DNA from: an uncultured Succinivibrionaceae bacterium
GTDB taxonomy: Bacteria; Pseudomonadota; Gammaproteobacteria; Enterobacterales; Succinivibrionaceae
Direction of reading: 5' to 3'
Assembly: GCA_944390085.1 (NCBI GenBank)
Contig: CALXOT010000052.1
Span: 1 to 32,244 of the forward strand
DNA length: 32,244 nt
Numbering within the stretch: position 1 is the first letter of the stretch; the number at the start of each line of letters is the position of its first letter. The notes beneath the pieces were generated by a model, which searched no databases, had not been told where the DNA came from, and saw nothing but the letters and a program-made list of their open reading frames with translations. Made by a program: the position numbers and the translations under genes. Shown piece after piece: positions 15,764 through 27,311 of the stretch.

Positions 15764-15836
15764 GGGAAGGTCTTTATCAACATGCGGCAATGGGGGTGAC
15801 CCTTTTTAGTCACCCCATAGTTGATGAAGACTTCCC
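15764..15836. repeat. 73-bp imperfect hairpin between efp and mnmE
   Basis: The outer arms GGGAAGGTCTTTATCAAC and GTTGATGAAGACTTCCC pair over about 17 bp. An inner stem GGGGTGAC/GTCACCCC closes over a short loop. An 8-9 nt bulge on the left side separates the two stems. No T-tract follows on either strand, so it is not a normal terminator. Confidence 0.65.
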
Positions 15837-15860
15837 TACTGTTTTCCTGACTCCTGCCGA

Positions 15861-17228
15861 TCACTTGCCGATACAGAAGGTGGAGAAGATTTTGCCCAGG
15901 ATGTCATCGGAGGTCACTTTGCCGGTAATGGTACCTAAATGCTCGGCGCCAATGGTGATTTCCCGGGCGCACAGTACCAGATCGCCAGTCTGCAGTTGTT
16001 CCCGGGCGCGTTCAATGCCAGCAAGGCAGTCATTTAAGGCCTGCAGATGGCGTTCTCTTGCACTGTATACCCCTTCAATAGGTAAGATCCCCAGAGCCTG
16101 TTTAAGCTGATCCTGCAGGGCAGTAAGTCCATCCGGGCTTACTACCGAGATATCAAGGCGCTGCAGGGCAGCAAATTCAGGCTGTTCAAGCAGTTTGAGC
16201 ATTTCAGGATTGGCGCTTAAATCTGCCTTGGAGACCAGCAGCAGCAGATTGAGATCTGAGCCCAATTGTTCCTTGATCTGATTGAGGGAGGCACTGGCAG
16301 TGCTGGGATCAGCGGTACGATCCACCATCAGCAGCACCAGATCTGCTTTTTTAAGTTCCGCCACTGCCCGGCGGATCCCAATGGCCTCAATTTCGTCTGC
16401 CGGATCCCCGCGCAGCCCGGCTGTGTCGGTGATGACAGCCGGAATGCCCCCGATCTCAATGTTTACTGAGAGCACATCACGGGTAGTGCCCGGGATGTTG
16501 GTGACGATAGCTTTATCTGCTCCGGCCAGCGCATTGAGCAGGCTGGATTTGCCTGCGTTTGGTGCTCCGGCAAGTACCAGCCTAGCCCCATGACCGAGCA
16601 GGGCACCCTGCCGTGCCCTGGCCAGAGCCAGTTTTCCTTCCTCAAGCAAGTCAGTCAGTTCTGACATGGCCAGGCCAGAGTCAAAGAAATCCTCATGCTC
16701 CTCCGGAAAATCCAGGCAGGCTTCCAGGCGAACTCGGAAGTTGGTGAGTTTATCTGTAAGTGCATTCAGGCTGCTGGCAAATTTACCTTCTAGTGAAGAC
16801 AGGGCTGCTTTGGCGGCACTTTCGGAGCCTGCTGAAATCAGATCTTCCACCGCCTCGGCTGCGGTCAGATCCATCCTGCCGTTTAAAAAGGCACGTTTGG
16901 TAAATTCACCGGGTTCAGCCAGTCGGATCCCGGGCAGGGAGGTTAGGGCTTTAAGAACCCGCTGTGGGGCAATGTTACCGGCGTGACCCTGAAATTCCAC
17001 TACATCTTCCCCGGTATAGGAGTGCGGTGCCTTGAAATAGATCACTACCCCTTCATCCAGAACTTCGCCTTTAAGCTCGAATTTACGGTAATAAGCGTAG
17101 CGGGGAGAGGGTTGATCAAGACCGGTGAGAGCCTTTAAGGAAGCCAGGGCCAGGCTGCCTGAAACCCTGACGATGGCGACACCACCGCGTCCGGGCGCGG
17201 TGGCAATCGCAGCGATTGTATCTGCCAT
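15861..17228 (-). CDS. mnmE: MnmE, tRNA U34-modifying GTPase
   Basis: A 455-aa dimeric GTPase that, with MnmG, installs aminomethyl-type groups on the wobble uridine of several tRNAs. An N-terminal formyl-THF-binding domain starts with TIAAIATAPGRGGVAIVRVSG. The inserted G domain has P-loop GAPNAGKS (221-228), switch TTRD (248-251) and DTAG (268-271). The C-terminal catalytic motif CIGK ends the protein (Cys452). Length matches E. coli (454). ATG 17228 lies one base beyond the yidC stop, so translation is probably coupled. MnmG is not in the window. Confidence 0.97.
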   Translation of the reverse strand: MADTIAAIATAPGRGGVAIVRVSGSLALASLKALTGLDQPSPRYAYYRKFELKGEVLDEGVVIYFKAPHSYTGEDVVEFQGHAGNIAPQRVLKALTSLPGIRLAEPGEFTKRAFLNGRMDLTAAEAVEDLISAGSESAAKAALSSLEGKFASSLNALTDKLTNFRVRLEACLDFPEEHEDFFDSGLAMSELTDLLEEGKLALARARQGALLGHGARLVLAGAPNAGKSSLLNALAGADKAIVTNIPGTTRDVLSVNIEIGGIPAVITDTAGLRGDPADEIEAIGIRRAVAELKKADLVLLMVDRTADPSTASASLNQIKEQLGSDLNLLLLVSKADLSANPEMLKLLEQPEFAALQRLDISVVSPDGLTALQDQLKQALGILPIEGVYSARERHLQALNDCLAGIERAREQLQTGDLVLCAREITIGAEHLGTITGKVTSDDILGKIFSTFCIGK

Positions 17229-17229
17229 G

Positions 17230-18873
17230 TTATGACTTGGTGGCCGGAGCCTGCTTGACTCCCAGGCCTTTCTTTTCCAGTGAGCGGTAAATGATCACCT
17301 GCTGCAGGATGGTAAAGCAGTTGGACACCACCCAGTACACGGTCAGACCGGCCGGGAAGGTGCAGAACATGAAGGTGAACACAACCGGCATGGCCATGAA
17401 GACCTTACGCTGCATCGGATCATTGATCGGGGTCGGCGACATCTTTTGAATCAGGAACATGGTGATGCCGTACAGGATCGGGGTGACGAAGTACGGATCA
17501 TGCACTGACAGATCGGTGATCCACAGGATGAACGGGGCGTGACGCAGTTCGGTTGATTCCATCAAGGTCCAGTACAGAGCAATGAAGATAGGCATCTGTA
17601 TCAGTAACGGGAAGCATCCGCCCAACGGATTGACCTTTTCGCTCTTGTACAGGCGCATGGTTTCCTGACCCAATTTCTGGCGGTCATCCTTATAACGCTC
17701 GCGCAGCTCAGTCATCTTGGGGGTCAGCAGACGCATCTTGGCCATGGAGGTGTACTGTGCCTTAGTCAGCGGGAACAGCACGGTACGCACAATCAGGGTC
17801 AGGATGATGATGGAGAAGCCCCAGTTGCCGACAAAGCCATGGATAAACTCCATGATCTTGAACAGCGGTATGGAAATAAACCACAGCCAGCCGTAATCGA
17901 CGGTCAGCTCCAGGTTAGGGGCGGTAATTTCCATCTGATCTTGATTCTTAGGGCCGATCCACATACGTGACTTGAAGTCATGGCTGCTGCCGTCAGCAAT
18001 GGAGATGGCATTGGTACGGATACCGATAATGGCGTCGCGTCCCTGCTCGGCGGCATTGCTGTAGATAACGTTGTCGGTGTCATCGCCGATCCAGGCGGTG
18101 ACAAAGTAGTGCTGGATCATGGCCACCCAGCCGTTTTTGGTAGCGGTATTGATGTTGCTGCCATCTGCGGCTAAGTCCACTAAATCCTCAAAGGTGTTCT
18201 TCTCATAGCGGGCTTCAGCGCTTGAATAGGCTGAGCCACGGTAGGCTCCGGCCACAAAGCCAAAGGCACCGGCATTGCTCTGGGCCTCAATGTCCACGGT
18301 TTGCTTCAACTGACCGTAGAAGGCCATGGACAGTTCACGGCCACTGTGGTTATCCACCTGATAATCCACATCCACTACGTAGCTGCCGCGTTTTAAGGTA
18401 TAGGTCTTGGTATAGGTGACATTATCCTGGGTGAAGCTCAGTACGGCACTGACGCTGTCCTCACCTTCCTTGAGCTGATACTGATTGAGCTCACTCTGAT
18501 AGAGCGGACGGGCCTTGGAGTCTGGACCGTCACGGCCGGCCAGGCCACTTTGTGCCACATAGACAAAGCCTGGCTCTTCCATCAGCAGATGGAACGGATC
18601 ATCCTTGCCCTGCTCCTGCATTACCTGCAGCAGCTTGGCATCTACGATGTCGCCGCCATTTAAGTTAATGGTCAGCAGCAAGTTGTCACTTTGCAGGGTA
18701 ATCAGCTTGCCGATGGAACTTGCCGCCTGAGCATTGGTGTTTATCAGCTCAGCTTGCTGGGCTGCCACTTCGGCCCTGCGGGCATCCACAATCTTGTCGT
18801 TCTCCCAGGCCCAGTACAAAAAGAGGGTCAGGATTAAAAAGATAACGAATAGTATGTTTCTCTGTTGTTCCAT
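17230..18873 (-). CDS. yidC: YidC membrane protein insertase
   Basis: A 547-aa inner-membrane insertase that works alone or with SecYEG. The first TM helix follows the start (RNILFVIFLILTLFLYWAW). A large periplasmic beta domain spans about 55-330. The conserved C-terminal five-helix insertase core begins near WLWFISIPLFKIMEF and includes NWGFSIIILTLIVR and GGCFPLLIQMPIFIALYW. I chose ATG 18873 (MEQQRN, matching E. coli MDSQRN and length 548). A TTG seven codons upstream is in frame but unlikely. It lies between yidD and mnmE in the ancestral order. Confidence 0.96.
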   Translation of the reverse strand: MEQQRNILFVIFLILTLFLYWAWENDKIVDARRAEVAAQQAELINTNAQAASSIGKLITLQSDNLLLTINLNGGDIVDAKLLQVMQEQGKDDPFHLLMEEPGFVYVAQSGLAGRDGPDSKARPLYQSELNQYQLKEGEDSVSAVLSFTQDNVTYTKTYTLKRGSYVVDVDYQVDNHSGRELSMAFYGQLKQTVDIEAQSNAGAFGFVAGAYRGSAYSSAEARYEKNTFEDLVDLAADGSNINTATKNGWVAMIQHYFVTAWIGDDTDNVIYSNAAEQGRDAIIGIRTNAISIADGSSHDFKSRMWIGPKNQDQMEITAPNLELTVDYGWLWFISIPLFKIMEFIHGFVGNWGFSIIILTLIVRTVLFPLTKAQYTSMAKMRLLTPKMTELRERYKDDRQKLGQETMRLYKSEKVNPLGGCFPLLIQMPIFIALYWTLMESTELRHAPFILWITDLSVHDPYFVTPILYGITMFLIQKMSPTPINDPMQRKVFMAMPVVFTFMFCTFPAGLTVYWVVSNCFTILQQVIIYRSLEKKGLGVKQAPATKS

Positions 18874-18899
18874 AGGATTAACATTCCATGGCAAATCAT

Positions 18900-19154
18900 T
18901 TAATGCTGATGCTTTTCAGGATTCTTGGGTACCGGATCGATGCCACCTGGATTTAAAGGATGGCAACGGCAGATCCTTTTGCTGCCTAAGTACACGCCCT
19001 TGATAAGACCCCATTCCTGAATCGCTTCCAGGGTGTACTGCGAGCAGCTTGGATAGAAGCGGCAATGCTGGCCTAACAGCGGACTTAAAACTTTCTGATA
19101 GGCACGGATCATCAGGACGGCTGATTGCCCAAGCGGCGAGAGATGCTGTTGCAT
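18900..19154 (-). CDS. yidD: YidD, membrane protein insertion efficiency factor
   Basis: An 84-aa inner-membrane-associated protein that assists YidC-dependent insertion. Family marks are [22 protein letters not shown], then [12 protein letters not shown] and [14 protein letters not shown] chose ATG 19154 because it gives the usual length. A TTG at 19175 would add seven residues, overlapping rnpA further. Either start lies inside the 3' end of rnpA (43-nt overlap), so translation is likely coupled. Confidence 0.93.
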   Translation of the reverse strand: MQQHLSPLGQSAVLMIRAYQKVLSPLLGQHCRFYPSCSQYTLEAIQEWGLIKGVYLGSKRICRCHPLNPGGIDPVPKNPEKHQH

Positions 19155-19477
19155 AAGCGCGTTAAAGCTGCACAAAGATCTTTATTGCTTATTTCACCTA
19201 TCTTCGGCCTGGCGATAAACACCAGATCAGCTGCAGGTAGGGTATCCTGATGCTGTCTGAAGGTTTCTCTTACCAGCCGCTTTACGCGGTTGCGCCAGAC
19301 AGCACGTTTTAAAACTTTTTTGGGTACTACCAGTCCGAGCCGCGGCCTTGAGACTGTGTTCCTTTTAGCCAGGAGCACCATGCCAGGCGCGCTGGCACGG
19401 ACGGGATTTTTAAATACCGCATCAAATTCCTCAGTCGAGAGCAAACGCCCTTGACGGGGAAAACTGTTATTAGACAT
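19112..19477 (-). CDS. rnpA: RnpA, RNase P protein subunit
   Basis: A 121-aa basic protein cofactor of RNase P that helps the catalytic RNA bind pre-tRNA leaders. The signature RNR region is [11 protein letters not shown] in the middle, preceded by [14 protein letters not shown]. The N-terminus carries the typical [15 protein letters not shown] 19475-19477 lies inside the last codons of rpmH (8-nt overlap), and the 3' end overlaps yidD. Confidence 0.96.
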   Translation of the reverse strand: MSNNSFPRQGRLLSTEEFDAVFKNPVRASAPGMVLLAKRNTVSRPRLGLVVPKKVLKRAVWRNRVKRLVRETFRQHQDTLPAADLVFIARPKIGEISNKDLCAALTRLCNSISRRLGNQPS

Positions 19478-19613
19478 TAACAGTGGTTAAGCGCTTGCGG
19501 CCCTTGGCACGGCGGCGGGCTAACACCTTACGGCCGTCAGCGGTACGCATACGGACGCGGAAACCGTGGGTGCGCTTACGCTTTAACACGTTGGGCTGAA
19601 AAGTACGTTTCAT
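19470..19613 (-). CDS. rpmH: Ribosomal protein bL34
   Basis: A 47-aa large-subunit ribosomal protein. It begins [20 protein letters not shown] and has the highly basic tail [20 protein letters not shown] precedes ATG 19613. Longer frames reading upstream are artefacts. It is the first gene of the rpmH-rnpA-yidD-yidC-mnmE run and diverges from dnaA. Confidence 0.97.
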   Translation of the reverse strand: MKRTFQPNVLKRKRTHGFRVRMRTADGRKVLARRRAKGRKRLTTVNV

Positions 19614-19775
19614 GCTTTTAATCCTCGTTAATACGCAGGTTTTATGTTGGTTTAACACTCCGCAGCAAAACCAGAGCTCCCTGAATGTGCCGTAACCTGC
19701 GATGGCAGCGCCTCCCGGCGCGTCTTGCGGGCAGCAGTAAGGGGCGTAGTTTGTCACTGCGCTGTAAAGCAAGGT

Positions 19776-19820
19776 ATTTTACTATTGAGATTTGACTGCG
19801 GTCAAGCGCACTGCTGTGAT
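19776..19820. promoter_or_regulatory. Back-to-back dnaA and rpmH promoters sharing one palindrome
   Basis: The palindrome TTGACTGCGGTCAA (19792-19805) supplies both -35 elements. Plus strand (dnaA): TTGACT, 17 nt, TGTGAT (19815-19820). Minus strand (rpmH): TTGACC, 18 nt, TAAAAT (19776-19781). The palindrome differs from an FNR site (TTGAT-N4-ATCAA) only at the inner base of each half. Confidence 0.5.
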
Positions 19821-19871
19821 AAAATGCACTGATTTTCAAGCTCAGCTACAGCTATCAAGGGCATTCATCAG

Positions 19872-21485
19872 ATGGATTTTATTCAGCTTTGGAATCAGGC
19901 GATTAAACAGGTTTCCTCACGTACCAGTGATCCCAGCGAGCAGGCAATCATTCAGCTTTTTGCTACTCAGGTCACACTGAACGTGGACAATAACAACCTC
20001 AAGTTTTTGTGCAGTTCTTCTTATATTCATAAAATTTTCCTGCACCATGCCCCGGCCTTTTTTGATGAGGTCTCACATTTGCTGAATAAATCAGACATGG
20101 GTTTTTCCGTGGAAATTGCCAATGCTGTCAGTCCTGCCTCAAGCCAGCCCCCGCTGCAGCCTGCTGCCTCCAATTTTGGCTTTTCGCAGCAGCAGGGCTT
20201 TAATGACAATGGCCGTGCGCGTGGCCTGTATCAGGCTGAACGTCCCTCGCTCCTGGCCAAGGGCGGCCGCCTGAACCATGCTGGTGGCAGCTTCAATGGT
20301 TTTAATGGCAACGGTCAGATAGGTTCCCCTAATTTGTCCCCTGCAGAACTGCAGGCCCAGCAAGGACAGTTTGCAGATGTGAACCAGCACCCGCATTCCC
20401 AGGCGCCGCTTAGGCAGCGTCCGCGTTTTATGCGCAACGAGGCCATCAACCCCAATAAGACCTTTGAAAATTATGTCACTGATCCTGATAACCGTCTGTT
20501 AGTGGCAACTGCCGTGGCGGTGGCGGCGAATCCCGGTACCTCCAATTACAATCCTTTCTACATTTATGGAGGATCGGGGCTGGGCAAGACCCATCTGCTT
20601 TTTGCCATTGCCAACCGCATTCGCAAGGAACGCCCGGATTCATCCCTGGTTTATATCCGCGCTGAGGAATTTATTCGCCATTATGTGGAATCAATGGCCA
20701 AGCTGGGCAAGAAGAATGGCCTTGATGATCAGTCCGTGCAGTTCCAGGATCTCTATACCGAAAATGATGTTTTCATTGTCGATGATATCCAGAATTTTAT
20801 TAAGGCGCCCAAGTCACGGGATGTGTTCTTTGAGATCATCGCCGATTTTATCGACCGGCCCAACCGTCAGCTGATCCTGGCCTCTGATAAGGCTCCGGGC
20901 AATTTAAAGGGATTTTCGGCACGCCTGACCTCACGTTTTGGCTCCGGGGTCTGCTGTGAGGTGATCCCGCCGTCGGTAGAAACCCGCGCTGCCATCATCA
21001 TGAATAAGTGCAAGGAAATTGGTATCACCCTGAGTGATGACATCGTCAATTACATTGCCTCGCATATCCGTTCCAATGTACGCGAAATAGAAGGGGCACT
21101 CAAGACCCTGTATACGCAGTACACCATTTCCCATGAGCTCACCTTCGATGATGCGGTAAGGATTTTGTCCAATCTGGTCAATTCCTCTAATCAGGTGCTG
21201 TCCATGGATTCAATTAAGGAAAGGGTGGCCAAGGAGTTTGAGGTTCAGGTTTCTTCCATGGAAAGTGCTGAGCGTAAGAAGGCTGTTTCCATGGCGCGTT
21301 CCATGGCCATGGCGCTTATCCGTGAGCTGATCCCGTCTGCATCCCTGACTGACATTGGGCGGGCCTTTAATAAGGATCACAGTTCGGTCTATGAGGCGGT
21401 GCAGCGCGTTAAGGCCAAGATGGAATCAGATCCGGAGCTAGCTTCTCGCTATCACCGCCTGAAGCTGGCCCTGAAGAATGATTAA
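19872..21485 (+). CDS. dnaA: DnaA, replication initiator with divergent domain IV
   Basis: A 537-aa AAA+ initiator that binds origin boxes and melts oriC. An N-terminal domain I (about 1-85) is followed by a long Gln/Gly/Asn/Pro-rich linker (about 86-185). The AAA+ core has Walker A GGSGLGKT (233-240), Walker B VFIVDDIQ (300-307), Arg-finger RLTSRFG (351-357) and REIEGAL. Domain IV holds the helix-turn-helix signature at about 492-511. The usual FGGRDHTTV reads FNKDHSSV here: one residue shorter, Lys for Arg, and Ser-Ser for Thr-Thr at base-contacting positions. ATG 19872 is in the expected place. Length is longer than E. coli (467), mostly from the linker. Confidence 0.96.
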   Translation: MDFIQLWNQAIKQVSSRTSDPSEQAIIQLFATQVTLNVDNNNLKFLCSSSYIHKIFLHHAPAFFDEVSHLLNKSDMGFSVEIANAVSPASSQPPLQPAASNFGFSQQQGFNDNGRARGLYQAERPSLLAKGGRLNHAGGSFNGFNGNGQIGSPNLSPAELQAQQGQFADVNQHPHSQAPLRQRPRFMRNEAINPNKTFENYVTDPDNRLLVATAVAVAANPGTSNYNPFYIYGGSGLGKTHLLFAIANRIRKERPDSSLVYIRAEEFIRHYVESMAKLGKKNGLDDQSVQFQDLYTENDVFIVDDIQNFIKAPKSRDVFFEIIADFIDRPNRQLILASDKAPGNLKGFSARLTSRFGSGVCCEVIPPSVETRAAIIMNKCKEIGITLSDDIVNYIASHIRSNVREIEGALKTLYTQYTISHELTFDDAVRILSNLVNSSNQVLSMDSIKERVAKEFEVQVSSMESAERKKAVSMARSMAMALIRELIPSASLTDIGRAFNKDHSSVYEAVQRVKAKMESDPELASRYHRLKLALKND

Positions 21486-21586
21486 TCTTTATATATCCTC
21501 TTTCCTGCTTAGCACTGCTACCGCAGGATGGTTACAATGAACTTTTAATGATGATCGCCGCTGCATCTTGGGGGTGGCCTGAAAGG

Positions 21587-21613
21587 CTGCCGCAGGCAGG
21601 CAGTTTTTCTTCT
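21587..21613 (+). terminator. Candidate terminator/attenuator between dnaA and dnaN
   Basis: CTGCC can pair with either of two GGCAG copies (21595-21599 or 21599-21603), followed by TTTTTCTTCT. The stem is only 5 bp, so at most partial termination is expected. Just after it (21613-21642) lie the near-palindromes GGATTATCC and GGATTAATCC. Confidence 0.35.
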
Positions 21614-21676
21614 GGATTTTGGATTATCCTGGATTAATCCTAGTAACAGTTATCAAAGTCTTAAGGTATAAGTGTT

Positions 21677-22819
21677 ATGGAATTTTCAGCACCGTTGGCT
21701 TCTTTCATCAAGCCCCTGCAGAATATCTGCTCCATTGCAGGTGGTAACTCCCCTGATGACATCACGCAGAACGTGATCCTGATGGTCAAGGATGGATACC
21801 TTTCTATCAGGGCTACCGACTACCGGATTGAGCTTGCCTATAAGGTGCCGGTTTCAGTAGCTGAGGAGGGGCAGATCCTGGTGCTGGCCTCCAAACTGCG
21901 TGAAACCTTGTCCAAACTGCAGGCCAATGCCATTGTCACATTAAAGTGTACTGAAGGCTCAGATCAGGATTTTGCCAGCGATCTTACTGTATCTACCGGT
22001 TCCACCATGTTCAGGATCCGTACCCGTGCGGCAGATGACTTCCCTGATTTTGAAAATGCCAATGAAGAGACTGAGCAGGTTATTTCCATTCAGCAGGGGC
22101 GCCTACGCCGTATTATTGAGAGCACCATCTTCTGTGTCTCACAGGAGGAGTTCCGTGAGTATCTGCGCGGCATGCGCCTGGAGGCTGACGGCTCGCAGCT
22201 TACGGTATTTACCTCCGATGGTCACCGCATGGCCATGGTCGAGACTTCTTTGGAAAGCCCGGTTACCGAATTTTTTGGGGTGACTCTGATCCGTCCCTGT
22301 GCCGCAGAGCTCTATAAGATCTTGGAGAATACGGCAGATCCAGTGCAGTTGTCCTTTACCAAGAGTAACATTACCACCACCTGCAATGGCTATAAGCTCA
22401 CCTCTAAGCTGCTTTTGTGCAATTTCCCCAATGTGCGCGGAGTTTTACCGCGTGAGATTAAGAATGTCATTCCGGTGAACCGTACAGAGCTTAGATCCGA
22501 GATCTCCAAGGTAGCGGTTTTGTCTTCCAAGCGCATCAACGGGGTCAATCTGGTCTTTGCTGACGGCTTTTTGAACCTGCGCTCTGAAAACAGCGAGCAT
22601 GAAGTTGCTACTTCGCAGATGACCATTAACTATCAGGGTAGTCCGGTCGATATCACCCTTAACGCCTCTTATGTCAATGAGGTGCTTGGCGCTATGCAAA
22701 GTGAGGAAGTGAAGTTCAATTTCAGCCAACCCCTGATCAATGCCATGATCACCCCGGCGGACGAATCGGCTGCAAGTGAGATGCATACGCGTTATATCAT
22801 CAGTCGCGTGGTGGTTTAA
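21677..22819 (+). CDS. dnaN: DNA polymerase III sliding clamp (beta)
   Basis: A 380-aa ring-forming processivity clamp with three repeated domains. Recognisable are the N-terminal MEFSAPLASFIKPLQ, RTRAADDFPDFE and the pocket segment TSDGHRMAMVE. It is about 14 residues longer than E. coli beta (366). The very C-terminus is odd: E. coli ends VVMPMRL, where Met362-Leu366 line the partner-binding pocket, and this protein ends ISRVVV. AAGG lies about 9 nt upstream of ATG 21677. It lies between dnaA and recF as usual. Confidence 0.95.
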   Translation: MEFSAPLASFIKPLQNICSIAGGNSPDDITQNVILMVKDGYLSIRATDYRIELAYKVPVSVAEEGQILVLASKLRETLSKLQANAIVTLKCTEGSDQDFASDLTVSTGSTMFRIRTRAADDFPDFENANEETEQVISIQQGRLRRIIESTIFCVSQEEFREYLRGMRLEADGSQLTVFTSDGHRMAMVETSLESPVTEFFGVTLIRPCAAELYKILENTADPVQLSFTKSNITTTCNGYKLTSKLLLCNFPNVRGVLPREIKNVIPVNRTELRSEISKVAVLSSKRINGVNLVFADGFLNLRSENSEHEVATSQMTINYQGSPVDITLNASYVNEVLGAMQSEEVKFNFSQPLINAMITPADESAASEMHTRYIISRVVV

Positions 22820-22894
22820 TCCTGTTTCAGGCCTTTAAGTTAATGCCGTCCTGTCCCAGCCGGCGGCGGGACGGTCTTAGTCTTACTTATAGAG

Positions 22895-26429
<3,535 letters not shown>

Positions 26430-26449
26430 TCGATTTTCCTTGAGATATT

Positions 26450-26478
26450 AACGCCGGCTAACTCCCGGCGTTTTTTCT
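26450..26478 (+). terminator. Rho-independent terminator of gyrB
   Basis: AACGCCGG pairs with CCGGCGTT around a 7-nt loop, followed by a run of Ts. It is 20 nt past the gyrB stop. Confidence 0.9.
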
Positions 26479-26567
26479 ACTTTGTTCTGTTTTCCATTCA
26501 ATCACAAATCCTTGTTTTTCCTTTTCGCATAGCTTTTTTCTGTACTCATTTTTCACATCTGGGCAGA

Positions 26568-26583
26568 TGTTCCATGTGGAACA
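26568..26583. other. parS-like site 1
   Basis: TGTTCCATGTGGAACA differs by one base from the perfect palindrome TGTTCCACGTGGAACA, which closely matches the Pseudomonas-type chromosomal parS bound by ParB. Confidence 0.8.
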
Positions 26584-26803
26584 ATTTTTCACTCTCCATT
26601 AGATCGTGAAGTGGGTTGACATATTAAAACTATGAACAAAATTGTATAGACTGTAACGGGAGAATACGTTTTAATATTTTGCGATTACATTTGGCACAAG
26701 GTTTGTATTAAGAGATATGCAAAATTGACGAACTAGGATGTGCAGTTATGGATGATGTAATTGTCTGTACTAAAACCATCAATTGATGACCTAGCAATTA
26801 AGA

Positions 26804-26819
26804 TGTTCTACGTGGAACA
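26804..26819. other. parS-like site 2
   Basis: TGTTCTACGTGGAACA has one mismatch to the perfect site, 236 bp from site 1. Confidence 0.8.
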
Positions 26820-26893
26820 TCAAAACAGCATTATAAGAGCATATGAAGGTTATAGACAATGAGAACTATCAAGGAATAGTTGACGTCGAGTTA

Positions 26894-26909
26894 TGTTCCA
26901 CGTGGAACA
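26894..26909. other. parS site 3, perfect palindrome
   Basis: TGTTCCACGTGGAACA is a perfect 16-bp palindrome. It lies 90 bp from site 2 and is flanked by GACG and CGTC. Confidence 0.88.
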
Positions 26910-26940
26910 TAGGCGTCGTTATAAACGAGGGTAACTCAAT

Positions 26941-27120
26941 AAAATGAAGAATATTACGACACGATAAGTGACGCGCATCAAAATAAAGAAGAGAAGATAA
27001 TGGTGAAGGTTAGGACAATAACCGGTTCTCGGTAGCAAGAAATCAGGGTGGACAGGGTGATAAGGGAAGAAACAGATTAAAGGTACAGCAGTTGACAAGG
27101 AAATAAAGTAAAAAATAGGT
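26941..27120 (+). other. Purine-rich non-coding tract
   Basis: By hand count about 72% of plus-strand bases in this 180-bp stretch are A or G. It has no open frame of note. It lies between the parS cluster and glyS. Confidence 0.5.
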
Positions 27121-27267
27121 TTTAAGGGAGATAGCGCAGTTTGGGGTTACCGACTTAGTAGGCTTAACGAATTAAGTGCTAATTAAAAATGAATAGGTTG
27201 TAGCAATATAATCAGCTACCGCAGACATAGTATAGCGTCTGTAAAATGGGATCATGACTAGAGGTAT

Positions 27268-27293
27268 AAAAGAAAGCCCCGCATGGCGGGGCT
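27268..27293 (-). terminator. Rho-independent terminator of glyS
   Basis: On the minus strand AGCCCCGC and GCGGGGCT form a perfect 8-bp stem with a CAT loop, followed by TTCTTTT. It lies just past the glyS stop. Confidence 0.9.
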
Positions 27294-27311
27294 GCATAGA
27301 GAAAACTAGTT

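Larger units (their letters stand above)
26430..27311. other. Non-coding 880 bp with parS cluster, possible origin-proximal region
   Basis: No credible gene is found on either strand. It holds the gyrB terminator, three parS-like palindromes (26568, 26804, 26894), a purine-rich tract and the glyS terminator. I searched by eye for TTATNCACA and its complement and found none. An oriC here cannot be excluded but is not supported by canonical boxes. Confidence 0.6.

Noticed and set aside
18345..18372. TTATCCACC and TAATCCACA resembling DnaA boxes
   Set aside because: They lie inside yidC coding sequence, each has one mismatch, and no cluster surrounds them.
26840..26860. TTATAGACA as a possible DnaA box near the parS cluster
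   Set aside because: Two mismatches to TTATCCACA and isolated, so no better than chance in AT-rich DNA.
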